NCBI RefSeq assembly: GCF_026898135.2 | Contig: NZ_CP114035.2 | Coordinates: 2,707,501-2,771,500, forward strand | Reading direction: 5' to 3' | DNA: 64,000 bases | Source: Pseudomonas fortuita | GTDB lineage: Bacteria; Pseudomonadota; Gammaproteobacteria; Pseudomonadales; Pseudomonadaceae | Shown: piece by piece, positions 1-9,468 of the stretch | Layout: each line of letters starts with the position of its first letter | Numbering within the stretch: the first letter of the stretch is position 1 | The notes under the pieces: generated by a model | Told to the model about the DNA's origin: nothing | What the model saw: the letters and a program-made list of their open reading frames with translations, nothing else | Database searches by the model: none | Made by a program: the position numbers and the translations under genes

Positions 1-774
1 CATGGGCATCGCCGTTACTGGAGTCATCAGACCTAGCACAACACCGGCAAGCGTCGGGTGAGCACCGGTCATCAGCATACCCAGCCAGGTAATGGCGCCC
101 GGGAGGATGTAGGCCCATGCACTACCCACGCCGATTTTCTGCAATCCCATGACCAGCAGCAGCCCAACCGCAGCCACCGCGAAGCCGCTGTAATCGAGGC
201 CGCCAGAGTAGAATAGGGCGATGATCAGCACTGCGATAATGTCATCGATTATCGCCAGGGCGAGCAAGAAGACGCGGACATTGGAAGGAATCGATTTGCC
301 CAGCAGTGCCAGTACACCCACGGCAAAAGCGATGTCGGTGGCTGTTGGCACGGCCCAGCCTTGTTGTTCCTGGGGGGCATGGCCAAAACCAAGGTAAATG
401 AGCGCAGGGACGGCCACACCGCCGATTGCCGCCGCCATCGGTAAAGCAGCTTGGCGCAGGCTGGCGAGTGCGCCTTCATGAATCTCACGACGGATCTCCA
501 TGCCTACGACCAGGAAGAAGATGGTCATCAAGCCATCGTTGATCCAGAAATGCAGGGATTTGGCGTAGATCACCGAACCGATGCCGAGTGTCAGCGGGGT
601 GTGCCAAAGATGCTCATAACTTTCCGCCGCCGGGGAATTCGCCCAGACCAGCGCGGCGAGTGCGGCCACGAGAAGGACAATGCCGCTGACGGCTTCGATA
701 TGAAGAAAGCGTTCAAAGTTGGCAAAGGCCCGTTCGGCCAATTCCTGGGCTCGAGGTAATTCTTTCTGGGGCAT
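1..774 (-). CDS. nhaA: Na+/H+ antiporter NhaA, partial (C-terminus beyond left edge)
   Basis: Inner-membrane antiporter that exports Na+ in exchange for H+ for pH and sodium homeostasis. The 258 codons visible read without interruption to the window edge. They contain NhaA landmarks: [15 protein letters not shown], then [20 protein letters not shown], then ALAIIDDI, where the paired aspartates match the ion-binding Asp pair of the family. The start is the ATG at 772-774. A hydrophilic N-terminus of about 25 residues precedes the first membrane helix, slightly longer than in E. coli NhaA. The last third of a roughly 390-residue protein is missing. It is transcribed away from the choline carrier to its right, with about 300 bases between them. 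Confidence 0.95.
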   Translation of the reverse strand, partial: MPQKELPRAQELAERAFANFERFLHIEAVSGIVLLVAALAALVWANSPAAESYEHLWHTPLTLGIGSVIYAKSLHFWINDGLMTIFFLVVGMEIRREIHEGALASLRQAALPMAAAIGGVAVPALIYLGFGHAPQEQQGWAVPTATDIAFAVGVLALLGKSIPSNVRVFLLALAIIDDIIAVLIIALFYSGGLDYSGFAVAAVGLLLVMGLQKIGVGSAWAYILPGAITWLGMLMTGAHPTLAGVVLGLMTPVTAMPM

Positions 775-1071
775 AGGCGCAATGGCTCCCGCATGGCGGC
801 CCGACCAGCGTTGTTGTTTAACCTGCCTCACTGCGCCGTGCAGCTAGCACCCGATGGCAGTCTACCCAATCATCGCGGTCAGATGAATGCTCAATTAGCG
901 GTCAGTGGTTCAAATGGTGGGTATTTGAGATTTTTTTGCGGCGGGGGTAGGGTCTAAAGTCAACTTCGAGCGGGGAGGGGCCGCCATCAGGCACTGCATG
1001 GGCTGCTAGTCTTGGACCAAGTCGCCGTGCTCGCCCCCTGTGCTCATCGCCTTACAAGGAGAACTGCCGCA
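775..1071. other. Intergenic region between divergent nhaA and BCCT genes
   Basis: About 300 bases carrying the promoters of two divergent genes. I see no convincing ORF, no clean sigma-70 pair and no repeat. The only clear element is the Shine-Dalgarno AAGGAGA near 1055-1061, which fixes the start of the carrier at 1072. Confidence 0.5.
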
Positions 1072-3045
1072 ATGACTGCAGCCCCGAAACCCAGGAGCAC
1101 CCTCAATCCCCCCGTTTTCTATACCAGCGCGGTTTTGATCTTTCTTCTCGTGCTGTACGCCACAGCATTCCAAGCGCATGCGCAGGCGCTGTTCGAACAC
1201 GTCCAGACCTGGATCATTACCAATGCCAGTTGGTTTTACATCCTTACCGTGGCGCTGGTCTTGATCAGTGTGGTGTTCCTGGCCGTCAGTCGTTACGGTG
1301 ATATTAAGTTAGGGCCCGATCACAGTGAGCCGGATTACCGGAAGAGCAGCTGGTTCGCCATGTTGTTTTCCGCCGGCATGGGCATCGGCTTGATGTTCTT
1401 CGGTGTGGCGGAGCCGGTGATGCATTTCACCACCCCTCCAGTGGGTGACCCTGGCACGGTCGCGGCGGCACGCGAAGCCATGAAGATCACGTTTTTCCAC
1501 TGGGGGCTGCATGCTTGGGCGATCTACGCCATTGTTGCATTGATTCTGGCTTACTTCAGCTTCCGCAATGGGCTGCCGCTGACCCTGCGCTCGGCACTTT
1601 ACCCATTGATCGGTGAACGCATCTACGGCCCGATTGGTCATGCGGTCGATATCTTCGCCATCCTCGGCACGGTGTTCGGCGTCGCGACCTCGCTGGGGTA
1701 TGGGGTACTGCAGATCAACAGCGGCTTTCACCATGTGTTCGGTCTGCCGGTCAGCCCGACGGTTCAGGTCATTCTCATTGCAGCCACGTGTGGGTTGGCA
1801 ACGCTTTCGGTGGCCAGTGGGCTGGATAAAGGCATTCGCATCCTGTCCGAGCTCAATTTGAGTCTGGCAGTGATATTGATGTTGTTCGTCCTGATCTTGG
1901 GGCCTACCGTGTTCCTGCTGCAGGCTTATGTACAGAATACCGGCGCTTACCTTTCGGACATCGTCAACAAGACCTTCAACCTCTACGCCTATGAACCGAC
2001 TGACTGGATTGGTGGGTGGACGTTGCTGTATTGGGGCTGGTGGTTGTCTTGGTCGCCTTTTGTAGGGCTGTTCATCGCTCGCATTTCGCGTGGACGTACC
2101 ATCCGTGAGTTCGTGTGTGGCGTGTTGTTCGTTCCGGCCGGTTTTACGTTGCTGTGGATGACGGTATTTGGTGATTCGGCTATCCACATGATCCTCAACG
2201 ATGGGGTGAAGGACTTGGCCACTGTCGTTGGCCAAGACAGCTCATTGGCGTTATTCGCGTTCCTTGAACACTTCCCGTTTTCCACGGTGATCTCGCTGAT
2301 CGCGGTACTGATGGTGGTGGTGTTCTTCGTAACCTCGGCAGACTCGGGGGCCTTGGTAGTCGATATGCTCGCGTCCTCCGGCCAAGGCCATTCCCCATTG
2401 TGGCAACGGATTTTCTGGTCGCTCAGCATCGGTGCTGTTGCCATTGCGTTGCTCTTGGCTAACGGCCTCAAAGCCTTGCAGACCGCCACCATCGCCAGCG
2501 CGTTGCCGTTCGCCGCCATTCTGTTGATTGCCATCTGGGGATTGTTCAAGGCCTTGAGCCTGGATGCTACCCGTCGCGGCTTGCGTAATCAGGCCCTTCC
2601 AGGTACTCGGCATACCCGGCAGCACCAAGGCGGCTGGCAGCGCCGGCTGCGCAATATTGCCATGATGCCGCGCCGCGCCCATGTCACGCGCTTTATTGCC
2701 GAGGTGGTCAAGCCGGCCTGTGAAGAGGTTGCACTTGAGTTGCGCAAGCAAGGCTACGACGTCGCGGTGAATGAGCGGGATGATGGCCGCGTCACCCTCG
2801 AGCTTTCACACGCTGGGGAAGGGCGCTTTCTCTACGAAGTCCGTCCGCGTGCTTTCAACACACCTAGCTTCGTCATGCGTGATACGGAAGACGGAACCGA
2901 TGGTCGCAAGTATTTCCGGGCTGAGGTGCATTTGCGTGAAGGAGGCCAGGACTATGACATCATGGGTTGGAGTCGTGACGATGTGATCGGCGATATCCTC
3001 GATCAATACGAGCGTCACCTGCATTACCTTCATGTGGTGAGTTGA
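1072..3045 (+). CDS. betT: BCCT-family choline/betaine transporter (BetT type)
   Basis: Sodium- or proton-coupled inner-membrane carrier for choline or a related trimethylammonium compound, feeding glycine betaine synthesis or catabolism. The protein is 657 residues with 12 predicted membrane helices. BCCT hallmarks include GMGIGLMFFGVAEP and the tryptophan-rich GGWTLLYWGWWLSWSPFVG, followed by ARISRGRTIREF. A hydrophilic C-terminal tail of about 130 residues resembles the osmosensory tail of BetT. The ATG at 1072 is chosen over an upstream in-frame ATG because AAGGAGA lies directly before it. A second BCCT gene lies at 38.3 kb. Substrate is inferred from family only. Confidence 0.9.
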   Translation: MTAAPKPRSTLNPPVFYTSAVLIFLLVLYATAFQAHAQALFEHVQTWIITNASWFYILTVALVLISVVFLAVSRYGDIKLGPDHSEPDYRKSSWFAMLFSAGMGIGLMFFGVAEPVMHFTTPPVGDPGTVAAAREAMKITFFHWGLHAWAIYAIVALILAYFSFRNGLPLTLRSALYPLIGERIYGPIGHAVDIFAILGTVFGVATSLGYGVLQINSGFHHVFGLPVSPTVQVILIAATCGLATLSVASGLDKGIRILSELNLSLAVILMLFVLILGPTVFLLQAYVQNTGAYLSDIVNKTFNLYAYEPTDWIGGWTLLYWGWWLSWSPFVGLFIARISRGRTIREFVCGVLFVPAGFTLLWMTVFGDSAIHMILNDGVKDLATVVGQDSSLALFAFLEHFPFSTVISLIAVLMVVVFFVTSADSGALVVDMLASSGQGHSPLWQRIFWSLSIGAVAIALLLANGLKALQTATIASALPFAAILLIAIWGLFKALSLDATRRGLRNQALPGTRHTRQHQGGWQRRLRNIAMMPRRAHVTRFIAEVVKPACEEVALELRKQGYDVAVNERDDGRVTLELSHAGEGRFLYEVRPRAFNTPSFVMRDTEDGTDGRKYFRAEVHLREGGQDYDIMGWSRDDVIGDILDQYERHLHYLHVVS

Positions 3046-3075
3046 GACTGGGGGTGTATTGCGCTGCACAAGGCG

Positions 3076-3492
3076 TCAGGGCAGTGCAGAGCGCTCGTTA
3101 GCGGGCATTGAAAGCCGGCAGGGCCAGAAGTCAACGGCGGCAACGTCCCTGGAAGGTGGACCTAGCCAGTTTGCAAGTGGCTGGCAATGGCCCTGAAAGC
3201 ACAGCTCATAGTCTCCGGCTTCGGGTGTGCGCCCGGCATGCAAGGGGTTCAGAGGCGGCAGTTGGCGGTGGTAGTGCCATGTGCCATCTCGCAACGTGGC
3301 GTCATCGGGTATTTCCATGCCAGCGCCGCTGCCGCGTACGCGGGCCTCCATGAGTACCAGCCCGCTGGCGCCGACCTGGTAATCCTCTTCCCAGCGGATT
3401 TTCTCGATGCTGTGCTGCCAAGCCAGGGTGAAGTGCTCAATGGGCAGGCTGGCCCAAACCACGCCGGCGAGCCCAAGGCAGAGACCATTCAT
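3076..3492 (-). CDS. DUF1850 domain protein, TRAP-TAXI partner
   Basis: Small protein of 138 residues with an N-terminal hydrophobic stretch (LCLGLAGVVWASLPI) followed by a soluble domain of the DUF1850 type (SIEKIRWEEDY, GSGAGMEIP). DUF1850 genes habitually sit next to fused TRAP-TAXI permeases; their molecular role is unknown. The start at 3492 overlaps the permease stop in an ATGA arrangement, which indicates translational coupling and argues against a longer N-terminus. It is the last gene of the three-gene operon. Confidence 0.8.
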   Translation of the reverse strand: MNGLCLGLAGVVWASLPIEHFTLAWQHSIEKIRWEEDYQVGASGLVLMEARVRGSGAGMEIPDDATLRDGTWHYHRQLPPLNPLHAGRTPEAGDYELCFQGHCQPLANWLGPPSRDVAAVDFWPCRLSMPANERSALP

Positions 3493-5516
3493 ACCCTTTG
3501 CTCGGCTGTCGTGCGACTCCGCCAAACGTGCCAGCCCAATACCGCAATACCCAGGGCGAACCCGACTTCATCACTGACGGGCAAGGCCAGGATCAGGCAT
3601 ACACCTGCGACGAAGGCCAGTAGACGCTCCCACCAGGTCATGGACATACGGAAGTGGCCAATCGATGCGCAGCCCCATAGCGCAACAGCAAACACGGCCT
3701 TGATCACCATGTACGAGGTGGCGCTGAGACTGTCGCCCTGCAGCATCAACGCAGGGTCGTAGACCGCCATGAATGGCACGACGAAACCAGCCAGGGCAAT
3801 GCGGACCGCCCAGAAGCTGATCAGTAACCCTTTTTCCTTGGCAATGGGGGCGGCCGCGAAGCACGCCAGCGCGACCGGCGGGGTGAGGTCAGCCAGAATG
3901 CCGAAATAGAACACGAACATGTGCGAAACGATCAGTGGCACACCGAGCTCCAGCAGGGCGGGGGCGGCGATGGAACTGGTAATGATGTAGTTGGGGATGG
4001 TGGGAATGCCCATGCCTAGCACCAGGCACGTCAGCATGGTCAAGAGCAGTGACAGGAACAGGTTGTCGCGGCCGAGATCAAGGATGTACCCCGCAAAGGT
4101 CGTGGCAAGTCCGGTCAGGGAAATGACGCCGATAATGACCCCCACCAGCGCGCAGGCAATGCCCACCGGTACGGCATGCCGCGCCCCCTCCGCCAGCGCC
4201 ATTACAAAGCCGCTAAGGGTGGCCCTTGCGCCTTGCACGAAGACGCAGGCGAGGGCAAGCGCCGCGATCACCAGCAGGATGACGCCGATGCCCATGCGGA
4301 AGAAGCCCGAGCACAGTAGTCCCAATGCGACCCAAAAGGCCGCGCGTAGCCAGGTGCCCTGAGCGCGCAGGATGATGGCCGAGCCCAGGATGACGATAGC
4401 TGTCAGGGCCAGGCCAACCATGCCTGAATAAAGGGGCGTACGCCCCGAGAACAGCAGCGCGACCAATATCACCAGTGGCACGAGCAAGAACCAGCGTTGG
4501 CGCAACGCGTCCCAGGCACTGGGGCATTCTTCGCGGGGCAGGCCATGCAGGTGGCTGCGTTTAGCCTCCAGGTGAACCATCCAGTAAATCGAGCCGAAAT
4601 ACAGCAAGGCAGGGATGAGCGCAGCTTTGGCCACTTCGGCGTAGGGCACGTTGATGGTTTCCGCCATGATGAAAGCGACCGCACCCATGACCGGTGGCAT
4701 CAGTTGGCTGCCCATGCTGGAGGTCGCTTCGACGCCCCCGGCAAACGCCGGCTTGTAGCCAAAACGCTTCATCAGCGGAATGGTGAACTGCCCGGTAGTC
4801 ACCACGTTGGCCACTCCGGAGCCGGTGATAGTTCCCATCAGCGCCGAGGAAAATACCGCGACTTTCGCCGGGCCACCGCTACGGTGACCAAACAGGCCCA
4901 TGGCAAAGTCGGTGAACAGGCGGATCATGCCCGCCTGCTCCAGAAACGCCCCAAAGAGGATGAACAGGTAGATGTACGTGGCTGAAACATAGGTAGGGGT
5001 GCCATACAGCCCCTCGGTACCGAAGGACAGTTGGTTGACAATCTGGTCAACGCCGTAGCCTCGGTGCGCAAGGTCACCGGGCAGGTACTGGCCTAGGAGC
5101 CCGTAGGCCAGAAACAGGGCGCAGATAAACGGAAGCGCAACGCCCATGACTCTTCGTGCGGCTTCGAAAACCAGGCCGATCAGTAATAGGCCGACGATCA
5201 GATCGCTGCTGATCAACTCGCCTGAGCGTTGAATAAGGTCGCCTTCGAAGTACCACTGATAGGCGGCCGTCGTCATTCCTGCAATCCCCAATAGCCAGGC
5301 AAGCGGTTGCCAAGGCCGGTGGTGACCGACTACCGGGTAGCTTAGGAATACGACCAACAGCAGGAAGCCCACGTGCACCGATCGCAATACCTGGGTGGAG
5401 ATGAGTGGGTAGGCCGCGGTGGCGACCTGAAAGATTGAAAACGCCAACGCCACCGCGAATAGAGTTGCGGGCCAGCGGTCGGTACTGGCGTGAAGGCCGT
5501 GCGACGATTCGCTCAT
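3489..5516 (-). CDS. TRAP transporter fused permease (TAXI type, 4TM+12TM)
   Basis: Membrane component of a TRAP-TAXI secondary transporter in which the small (DctQ-like) and large (DctM-like) subunits are fused in one chain of 675 residues. The first four or so helices correspond to the small subunit. The DctM-like part contains GPAKVAVFSSALMGTITGSG, GGVEATSSMGSQLMPPVMG and LGMGIPTIPNYII, characteristic of this family. It takes substrate from the periplasmic TAXI protein encoded just upstream and imports it with an ion gradient. Substrate is not predictable; TAXI systems are often linked to dicarboxylates or amino acids. Confidence 0.92.
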   Translation of the reverse strand: MSESSHGLHASTDRWPATLFAVALAFSIFQVATAAYPLISTQVLRSVHVGFLLLVVFLSYPVVGHHRPWQPLAWLLGIAGMTTAAYQWYFEGDLIQRSGELISSDLIVGLLLIGLVFEAARRVMGVALPFICALFLAYGLLGQYLPGDLAHRGYGVDQIVNQLSFGTEGLYGTPTYVSATYIYLFILFGAFLEQAGMIRLFTDFAMGLFGHRSGGPAKVAVFSSALMGTITGSGVANVVTTGQFTIPLMKRFGYKPAFAGGVEATSSMGSQLMPPVMGAVAFIMAETINVPYAEVAKAALIPALLYFGSIYWMVHLEAKRSHLHGLPREECPSAWDALRQRWFLLVPLVILVALLFSGRTPLYSGMVGLALTAIVILGSAIILRAQGTWLRAAFWVALGLLCSGFFRMGIGVILLVIAALALACVFVQGARATLSGFVMALAEGARHAVPVGIACALVGVIIGVISLTGLATTFAGYILDLGRDNLFLSLLLTMLTCLVLGMGIPTIPNYIITSSIAAPALLELGVPLIVSHMFVFYFGILADLTPPVALACFAAAPIAKEKGLLISFWAVRIALAGFVVPFMAVYDPALMLQGDSLSATSYMVIKAVFAVALWGCASIGHFRMSMTWWERLLAFVAGVCLILALPVSDEVGFALGIAVLGWHVWRSRTTAEQRV

Positions 5517-5545
5517 GGAGTGCTCCCACTTTGCGCGACAAAGGA

Positions 5546-6496
5546 TCAGGGGAGCAGGTTTTTCTCTTTGAAATAGCGTTCAGCGCCAGGGTGGAGCGGG
5601 ATCGGCAAATTCTTGGCTGCATTCTCAGCTTGGATATCTTTCGCTGCCGCATGAGATGTGACCAAGCGTGGCAGATTCTCGAAGATCGATTTGGTCATCT
5701 GGTAGGCCAGGTCGTCGCTCAGGTCCGCCCGGGTGACCAGAATGTTGGTGATGGCTACCGTTGGCACTTCCATCCCTTGGCCGTCATAGGAATTGGCCGG
5801 AATGGTGGCCGCTTGGTAAGCGGAATTGCCGATTTTCTTCACGACGTCGGCCGGGATGGGCACGAACACCACCGGCAGTGTCGCCGCCAGGTCACGGATA
5901 GCTGCCTGGCCGAGGCCCGAAGACTGCAGAGTGGCATCCAACTGACGATTCTTGATCAGTTCGACGGACTCTGCGTAAGGCAGGTATTCGACCTTGCCCA
6001 TATCCTGGTAAGTGAGCCCCGCTGCCCTGAAGATGGCCCGTGCGTTGAGCTCCGTGCCTGATTTAGGTGCTCCGACCGAAATGCGCTTACCCTTGAGGTC
6101 CTCAAGCGATTTGATCCCCGATTCCTGGCTGGCGACGATCTGGATGTAATTGGGGTACGTTCCGGCAATGGCCCGGAGTTTCTTCAGCGGGGCCTTGAAA
6201 CCGGCCTCGGCGTCACCTTTCCAGGCATCTGCCACCGAGTCGCCCAAGGCGAATGCCAGTTCACCGCGGCCAGCTTGCAGCAAGTTGAGATTTTCTACCG
6301 ATGCCTTGGTGGCCTGAACTGTAGTCTTGCTGCCTTCGATCTCATGGCTGTAGATCTGCGAGATACCGACGCCGACGGGATAGTAGACGCCGCTGGTTCC
6401 CCCTGTAAGGATATTGATGAAGGTGGGTGCAGCCTGGGCTGTGGCGCAAGCGGCTAAAACAGTGCCGGCCAATGCCAGGCGAAGGGCTCGGTTCAT
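5546..6496 (-). CDS. TAXI family TRAP transporter solute-binding protein
   Basis: Periplasmic substrate receptor of the TRAP-TAXI system, 316 residues. A Sec signal peptide (MNRALRLALAGTVLAACATAQA) is followed by the TAXI signature: INILTGGTSGVYYPVG near the mature N-terminus, then GKRISVGAPKSGTELNAR in mid-protein. It is the first gene of the operon, 29 bases before the fused permease, so receptor, permease and DUF1850 protein are probably one transcript. Confidence 0.93.
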   Translation of the reverse strand: MNRALRLALAGTVLAACATAQAAPTFINILTGGTSGVYYPVGVGISQIYSHEIEGSKTTVQATKASVENLNLLQAGRGELAFALGDSVADAWKGDAEAGFKAPLKKLRAIAGTYPNYIQIVASQESGIKSLEDLKGKRISVGAPKSGTELNARAIFRAAGLTYQDMGKVEYLPYAESVELIKNRQLDATLQSSGLGQAAIRDLAATLPVVFVPIPADVVKKIGNSAYQAATIPANSYDGQGMEVPTVAITNILVTRADLSDDLAYQMTKSIFENLPRLVTSHAAAKDIQAENAAKNLPIPLHPGAERYFKEKNLLP

Positions 6497-6596
6497 GGTG
6501 TCGTTCTCCAGTTGTTGTTTTTATCCTGCGCATAAACCTAGATCGAATCTGCCGTGCTTGCCCATCTTTTGGCCCTGAACCGGTCGCTGTAAATGC

Positions 6597-8051
6597 CTAG
6601 AACCGCCAAAATGCAGGTGCCACGAGCACCAATACGGTGAGGATTTCAAGGCGACCCAGGAGCATGCCGAGGGTCAACAACCATTTCGCCGAGTCGGGCA
6701 GCGAGGCAAAGTTGCCGGCTGGTCCAATCACCGTGCCCAGGCCTGGACCGACGTTGCACACGGCCGTGGCCGCAGCACTCAAGGCAGTGGTCCAGTCGAG
6801 CCCGATCAGGGACAGTAGCAGGGCAATTACTGCAATCGTGATGGAGAAGAAGAACGAAAAGGTCAGTAGCGAACGCACGATCTCCTCGTCAATGGGGTGG
6901 CCATTGTATTTCTTCGAGATTGTCGCCCGAGGGTGAATCAACTGCTTCAGGCTGCTGATCAGCAACGATGCAGCCACTTGGAAACGGAAAATTTTCAAGC
7001 CGCCGGCCGTAGATCCTGAGCACCCTCCGATGAACGTCAGGTAGAAAAACAACAGTACGGAAAAGCTGCCCCACAGCGTGTAGTCACCAACCGCGATACC
7101 CGTTGTGGTAACCACTGACGTGACATTGACCGCAACGATTCGTAAGGCATCCCACCATGACAGACCGCTGTGCCAACACAACCAACTACCCACCAAGATC
7201 CACGCAACCACGAGAAAACCCAGAAATCCCTGTACCTGATGGTCCTTGATCAGGGCGCGACGATGGCCCCGCAATGTCGCCACATACAGTGTGAAGGGCA
7301 GACTGCCGAGAATCATGATCACGACGGCTACCCAATGCACCGCAGGCTGCGTCCAATGCCCGAGTGACGCATCCGAGGTCGAGAAGCCGCCCGTCGAAAT
7401 CAATGACATCGAATGATTGATGGCTTCGAATGGGGTCATACCGGCGAGCCATAGGGCCAGGGTGGCGAAGGCGGTAAGTCCCAGGTAAATCACAAGGATC
7501 ATCTTCGCCGCAACATGCGAGCGTGGCGTGACCTTGTCCGACCAGTCAGAGGACTCGGTCTGGAAAAGACGCATGCCACCTACACGCAACAGTGGCAGCA
7601 CAGCCACAGCCATACCGATGAAGCCGATTCCCCCAAGCCAATGGAGCAGAGAGCGCCAGATCAGCAACCCGGGTGACGCACTGTCAAGGCCGGTCAATAC
7701 CGTGGAGCCGGTTGTCGTGATGCCCGACATGGTCTCGAAGAACGCATCCGTATAGCTGATGTGCCGAATGAACACCATGGGCAAGGCTGCGAAGGCACAT
7801 ACCACGACCCAGCTCGCGGTTGTGAGCAGATACATGTCCCTGGACCGTATCTGCGGCGCATCAGGAAGCCCCCTGGCGATCAACGAGAGCCCCGCGCACA
7901 GGGCAATCAGGCTCGACCAGGCGAACGCTCCAAGATCGTCGTTGCGCCCATACACCAGCAAAGTCGTCATAGGTATGACCATGCTGATGGACAAGGTGAT
8001 CAGGAACACGCCGATGATGAAGCCGATGAAACGCAGTGCAGGGAGTGGCAT
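6597..8051 (-). CDS. trkH: Trk potassium uptake protein TrkH
   Basis: Potassium-translocating membrane subunit of the Trk system, 484 residues. The four selectivity-filter pore loops are visible in order: TTGSTVL, STGGFST, TTGIAVG and NVGPGLG, with glycines where K+ coordination is expected. It needs the cytosolic NAD(H)-binding TrkA regulator, not encoded nearby. It is convergent with nothing and diverges from the MscS gene at 8283, with a 230-base gap between the two starts. Together with the neighbouring antiporter, channel and choline carrier it makes this an osmotic and ion-homeostasis stretch. Confidence 0.93.
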   Translation of the reverse strand: MPLPALRFIGFIIGVFLITLSISMVIPMTTLLVYGRNDDLGAFAWSSLIALCAGLSLIARGLPDAPQIRSRDMYLLTTASWVVVCAFAALPMVFIRHISYTDAFFETMSGITTTGSTVLTGLDSASPGLLIWRSLLHWLGGIGFIGMAVAVLPLLRVGGMRLFQTESSDWSDKVTPRSHVAAKMILVIYLGLTAFATLALWLAGMTPFEAINHSMSLISTGGFSTSDASLGHWTQPAVHWVAVVIMILGSLPFTLYVATLRGHRRALIKDHQVQGFLGFLVVAWILVGSWLCWHSGLSWWDALRIVAVNVTSVVTTTGIAVGDYTLWGSFSVLLFFYLTFIGGCSGSTAGGLKIFRFQVAASLLISSLKQLIHPRATISKKYNGHPIDEEIVRSLLTFSFFFSITIAVIALLLSLIGLDWTTALSAAATAVCNVGPGLGTVIGPAGNFASLPDSAKWLLTLGMLLGRLEILTVLVLVAPAFWRF

Positions 8052-8282
8052 CGAAAAAAACTCATAGGTGTGATGCCGGGCAGTATCGACGGCGTAACGG
8101 CGATGTCGAGTAAAAAAACCGTAAAGGCCCAGAGCTCAATGGTAATCCCTTGGCTAGCGCGGCGCGGGAGAAAGAGACAGGCCAGCGCGCTAGCGGGAAG
8201 ATCCGATCGACCTCTGAGGCCAGCTTGCCGTCAGAGACAGAACAGATCCCGCTCATTCGACGAAATCAGGAGGCTTTCACTC

Positions 8283-9395
8283 ATGTACGAGCGCATCATT
8301 GATTTGATCACAGGCAATACGGTTTTCGGCATATCGGTGCTCAACCTGTTGCTGGCGCTAGGTGTTGCTGCAATCACATTCACGGTGTCACGGGCTGCAA
8401 TCGGCTTCATGCAACGCCGGGTCAGCGCTGTTGGGAGCGTCGGTCAGGTATTGGTAAAGGTTCTGGCAGGTACCAGCAACCTCCTGTTGCTGCTGGCTTC
8501 GTTGCTGGTGGGGCTGGGGATGCTCGATTTGCCAGAACGATGGCTGACCAGGGTCAGCAGTTTGTGGTTTGTGGTCGCCGCACTGCAGATTGGCTTGTGG
8601 CTCAATCGCGCCATTGCCCTGGGGCTGGTCCATTATTTCTCGCGCCATGGCGGGCAGGGGCTCTATCAAGGCAGTGCACTAGCGACCTTGTCGGCTTGGG
8701 GGGCACGCGTACTGTTGTGGTCGGTAGTCGTGCTGGCGATGTTGTCCAACCTGGGCGTGAACATTACCGCCTTCGTTGCCAGCTTGGGGGTGGGCGGCAT
8801 CGCTGTAGCACTGGCAGTACAGAATATTCTCGGCGATCTTTTCGCTTCGCTGTCAATCGCCGTCGATAAGCCGTTCGAGGTGGGAGACTTCATCGTGATT
8901 GGGCCATTGGCGGGGACAGTTGAGCACGTGGGGCTGAAAACGACCCGTATTCGCAGCCTGGGGGGTGAGCAGATCGTCATGGCCAATGCGAGCATGATCA
9001 GCAGCACCATACAGAACTACAAGCGTCTTCAGGAGCGGCGCATCGTCTTCGAATTCGGCCTGTCCTACGACACCCCCACTGAGGCTGTGAAAAAAGCGCC
9101 CGTCATCGTGGAAGAGATCATCAAGTCTCAGGACCAGGTACGCTTCGATCGTGCCCACCTGCGTGGCTTTGGAAAGGAGGCGTTGGAGTTCGAATGCGTT
9201 TACATCGTTCAGGATCCTGGCTACAACCTGTATATGGATATTCAGCAGGCTATCAATTTCCGGCTGCTTGAGTGTTTTTCCCGAATTGGCGCCAGGTTCG
9301 CGTTGCCGGTGCGCTCCATCAAGGTCACGGCTTTACCAGAGCAGGCCGATACGCCGGTGCAGCAGCGTGGTAGCCACGGTTATGGGCGAGGTTGA
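8283..9395 (+). CDS. MscS-family mechanosensitive ion channel
   Basis: Membrane channel that releases solutes during hypo-osmotic shock, 370 residues. Several N-terminal helices precede the MscS core: the pore helix and beta domain are seen in ASLGVGGIAVALAVQNILGD followed by FASLSIAVDKPFEVGDFI and the typical VEHVGLKTTRIRSLGGEQI. The ATG at 8283 is chosen because AGGAGG lies at about 8269; a much longer in-frame extension upstream runs into trkH and is not credible. Longer than E. coli MscS (286 residues), it belongs to the medium-sized YbdG/YnaI-like class. Confidence 0.9.
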   Translation: MYERIIDLITGNTVFGISVLNLLLALGVAAITFTVSRAAIGFMQRRVSAVGSVGQVLVKVLAGTSNLLLLLASLLVGLGMLDLPERWLTRVSSLWFVVAALQIGLWLNRAIALGLVHYFSRHGGQGLYQGSALATLSAWGARVLLWSVVVLAMLSNLGVNITAFVASLGVGGIAVALAVQNILGDLFASLSIAVDKPFEVGDFIVIGPLAGTVEHVGLKTTRIRSLGGEQIVMANASMISSTIQNYKRLQERRIVFEFGLSYDTPTEAVKKAPVIVEEIIKSQDQVRFDRAHLRGFGKEALEFECVYIVQDPGYNLYMDIQQAINFRLLECFSRIGARFALPVRSIKVTALPEQADTPVQQRGSHGYGRG

Positions 9396-9468
9396 TGGGC
9401 AGATTCAATGACGGTGGGGGCGGGAAACTGAGCGCGCTGACGGCGTGGGCTGCCAGGCGGGCCTACGG

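Noticed and set aside
1012..1071. Upstream extension of the BCCT carrier at 1 kb
   Set aside because: The ATG at 1072 is preceded by AAGGAGA and gives a normal N-terminus; the extra 20 residues look like untranslated leader.
7761..8282. Long N-terminal extension of the MscS gene overlapping trkH
   Set aside because: It is antisense to conserved trkH sequence, and AGGAGG directly precedes the ATG at 8283.
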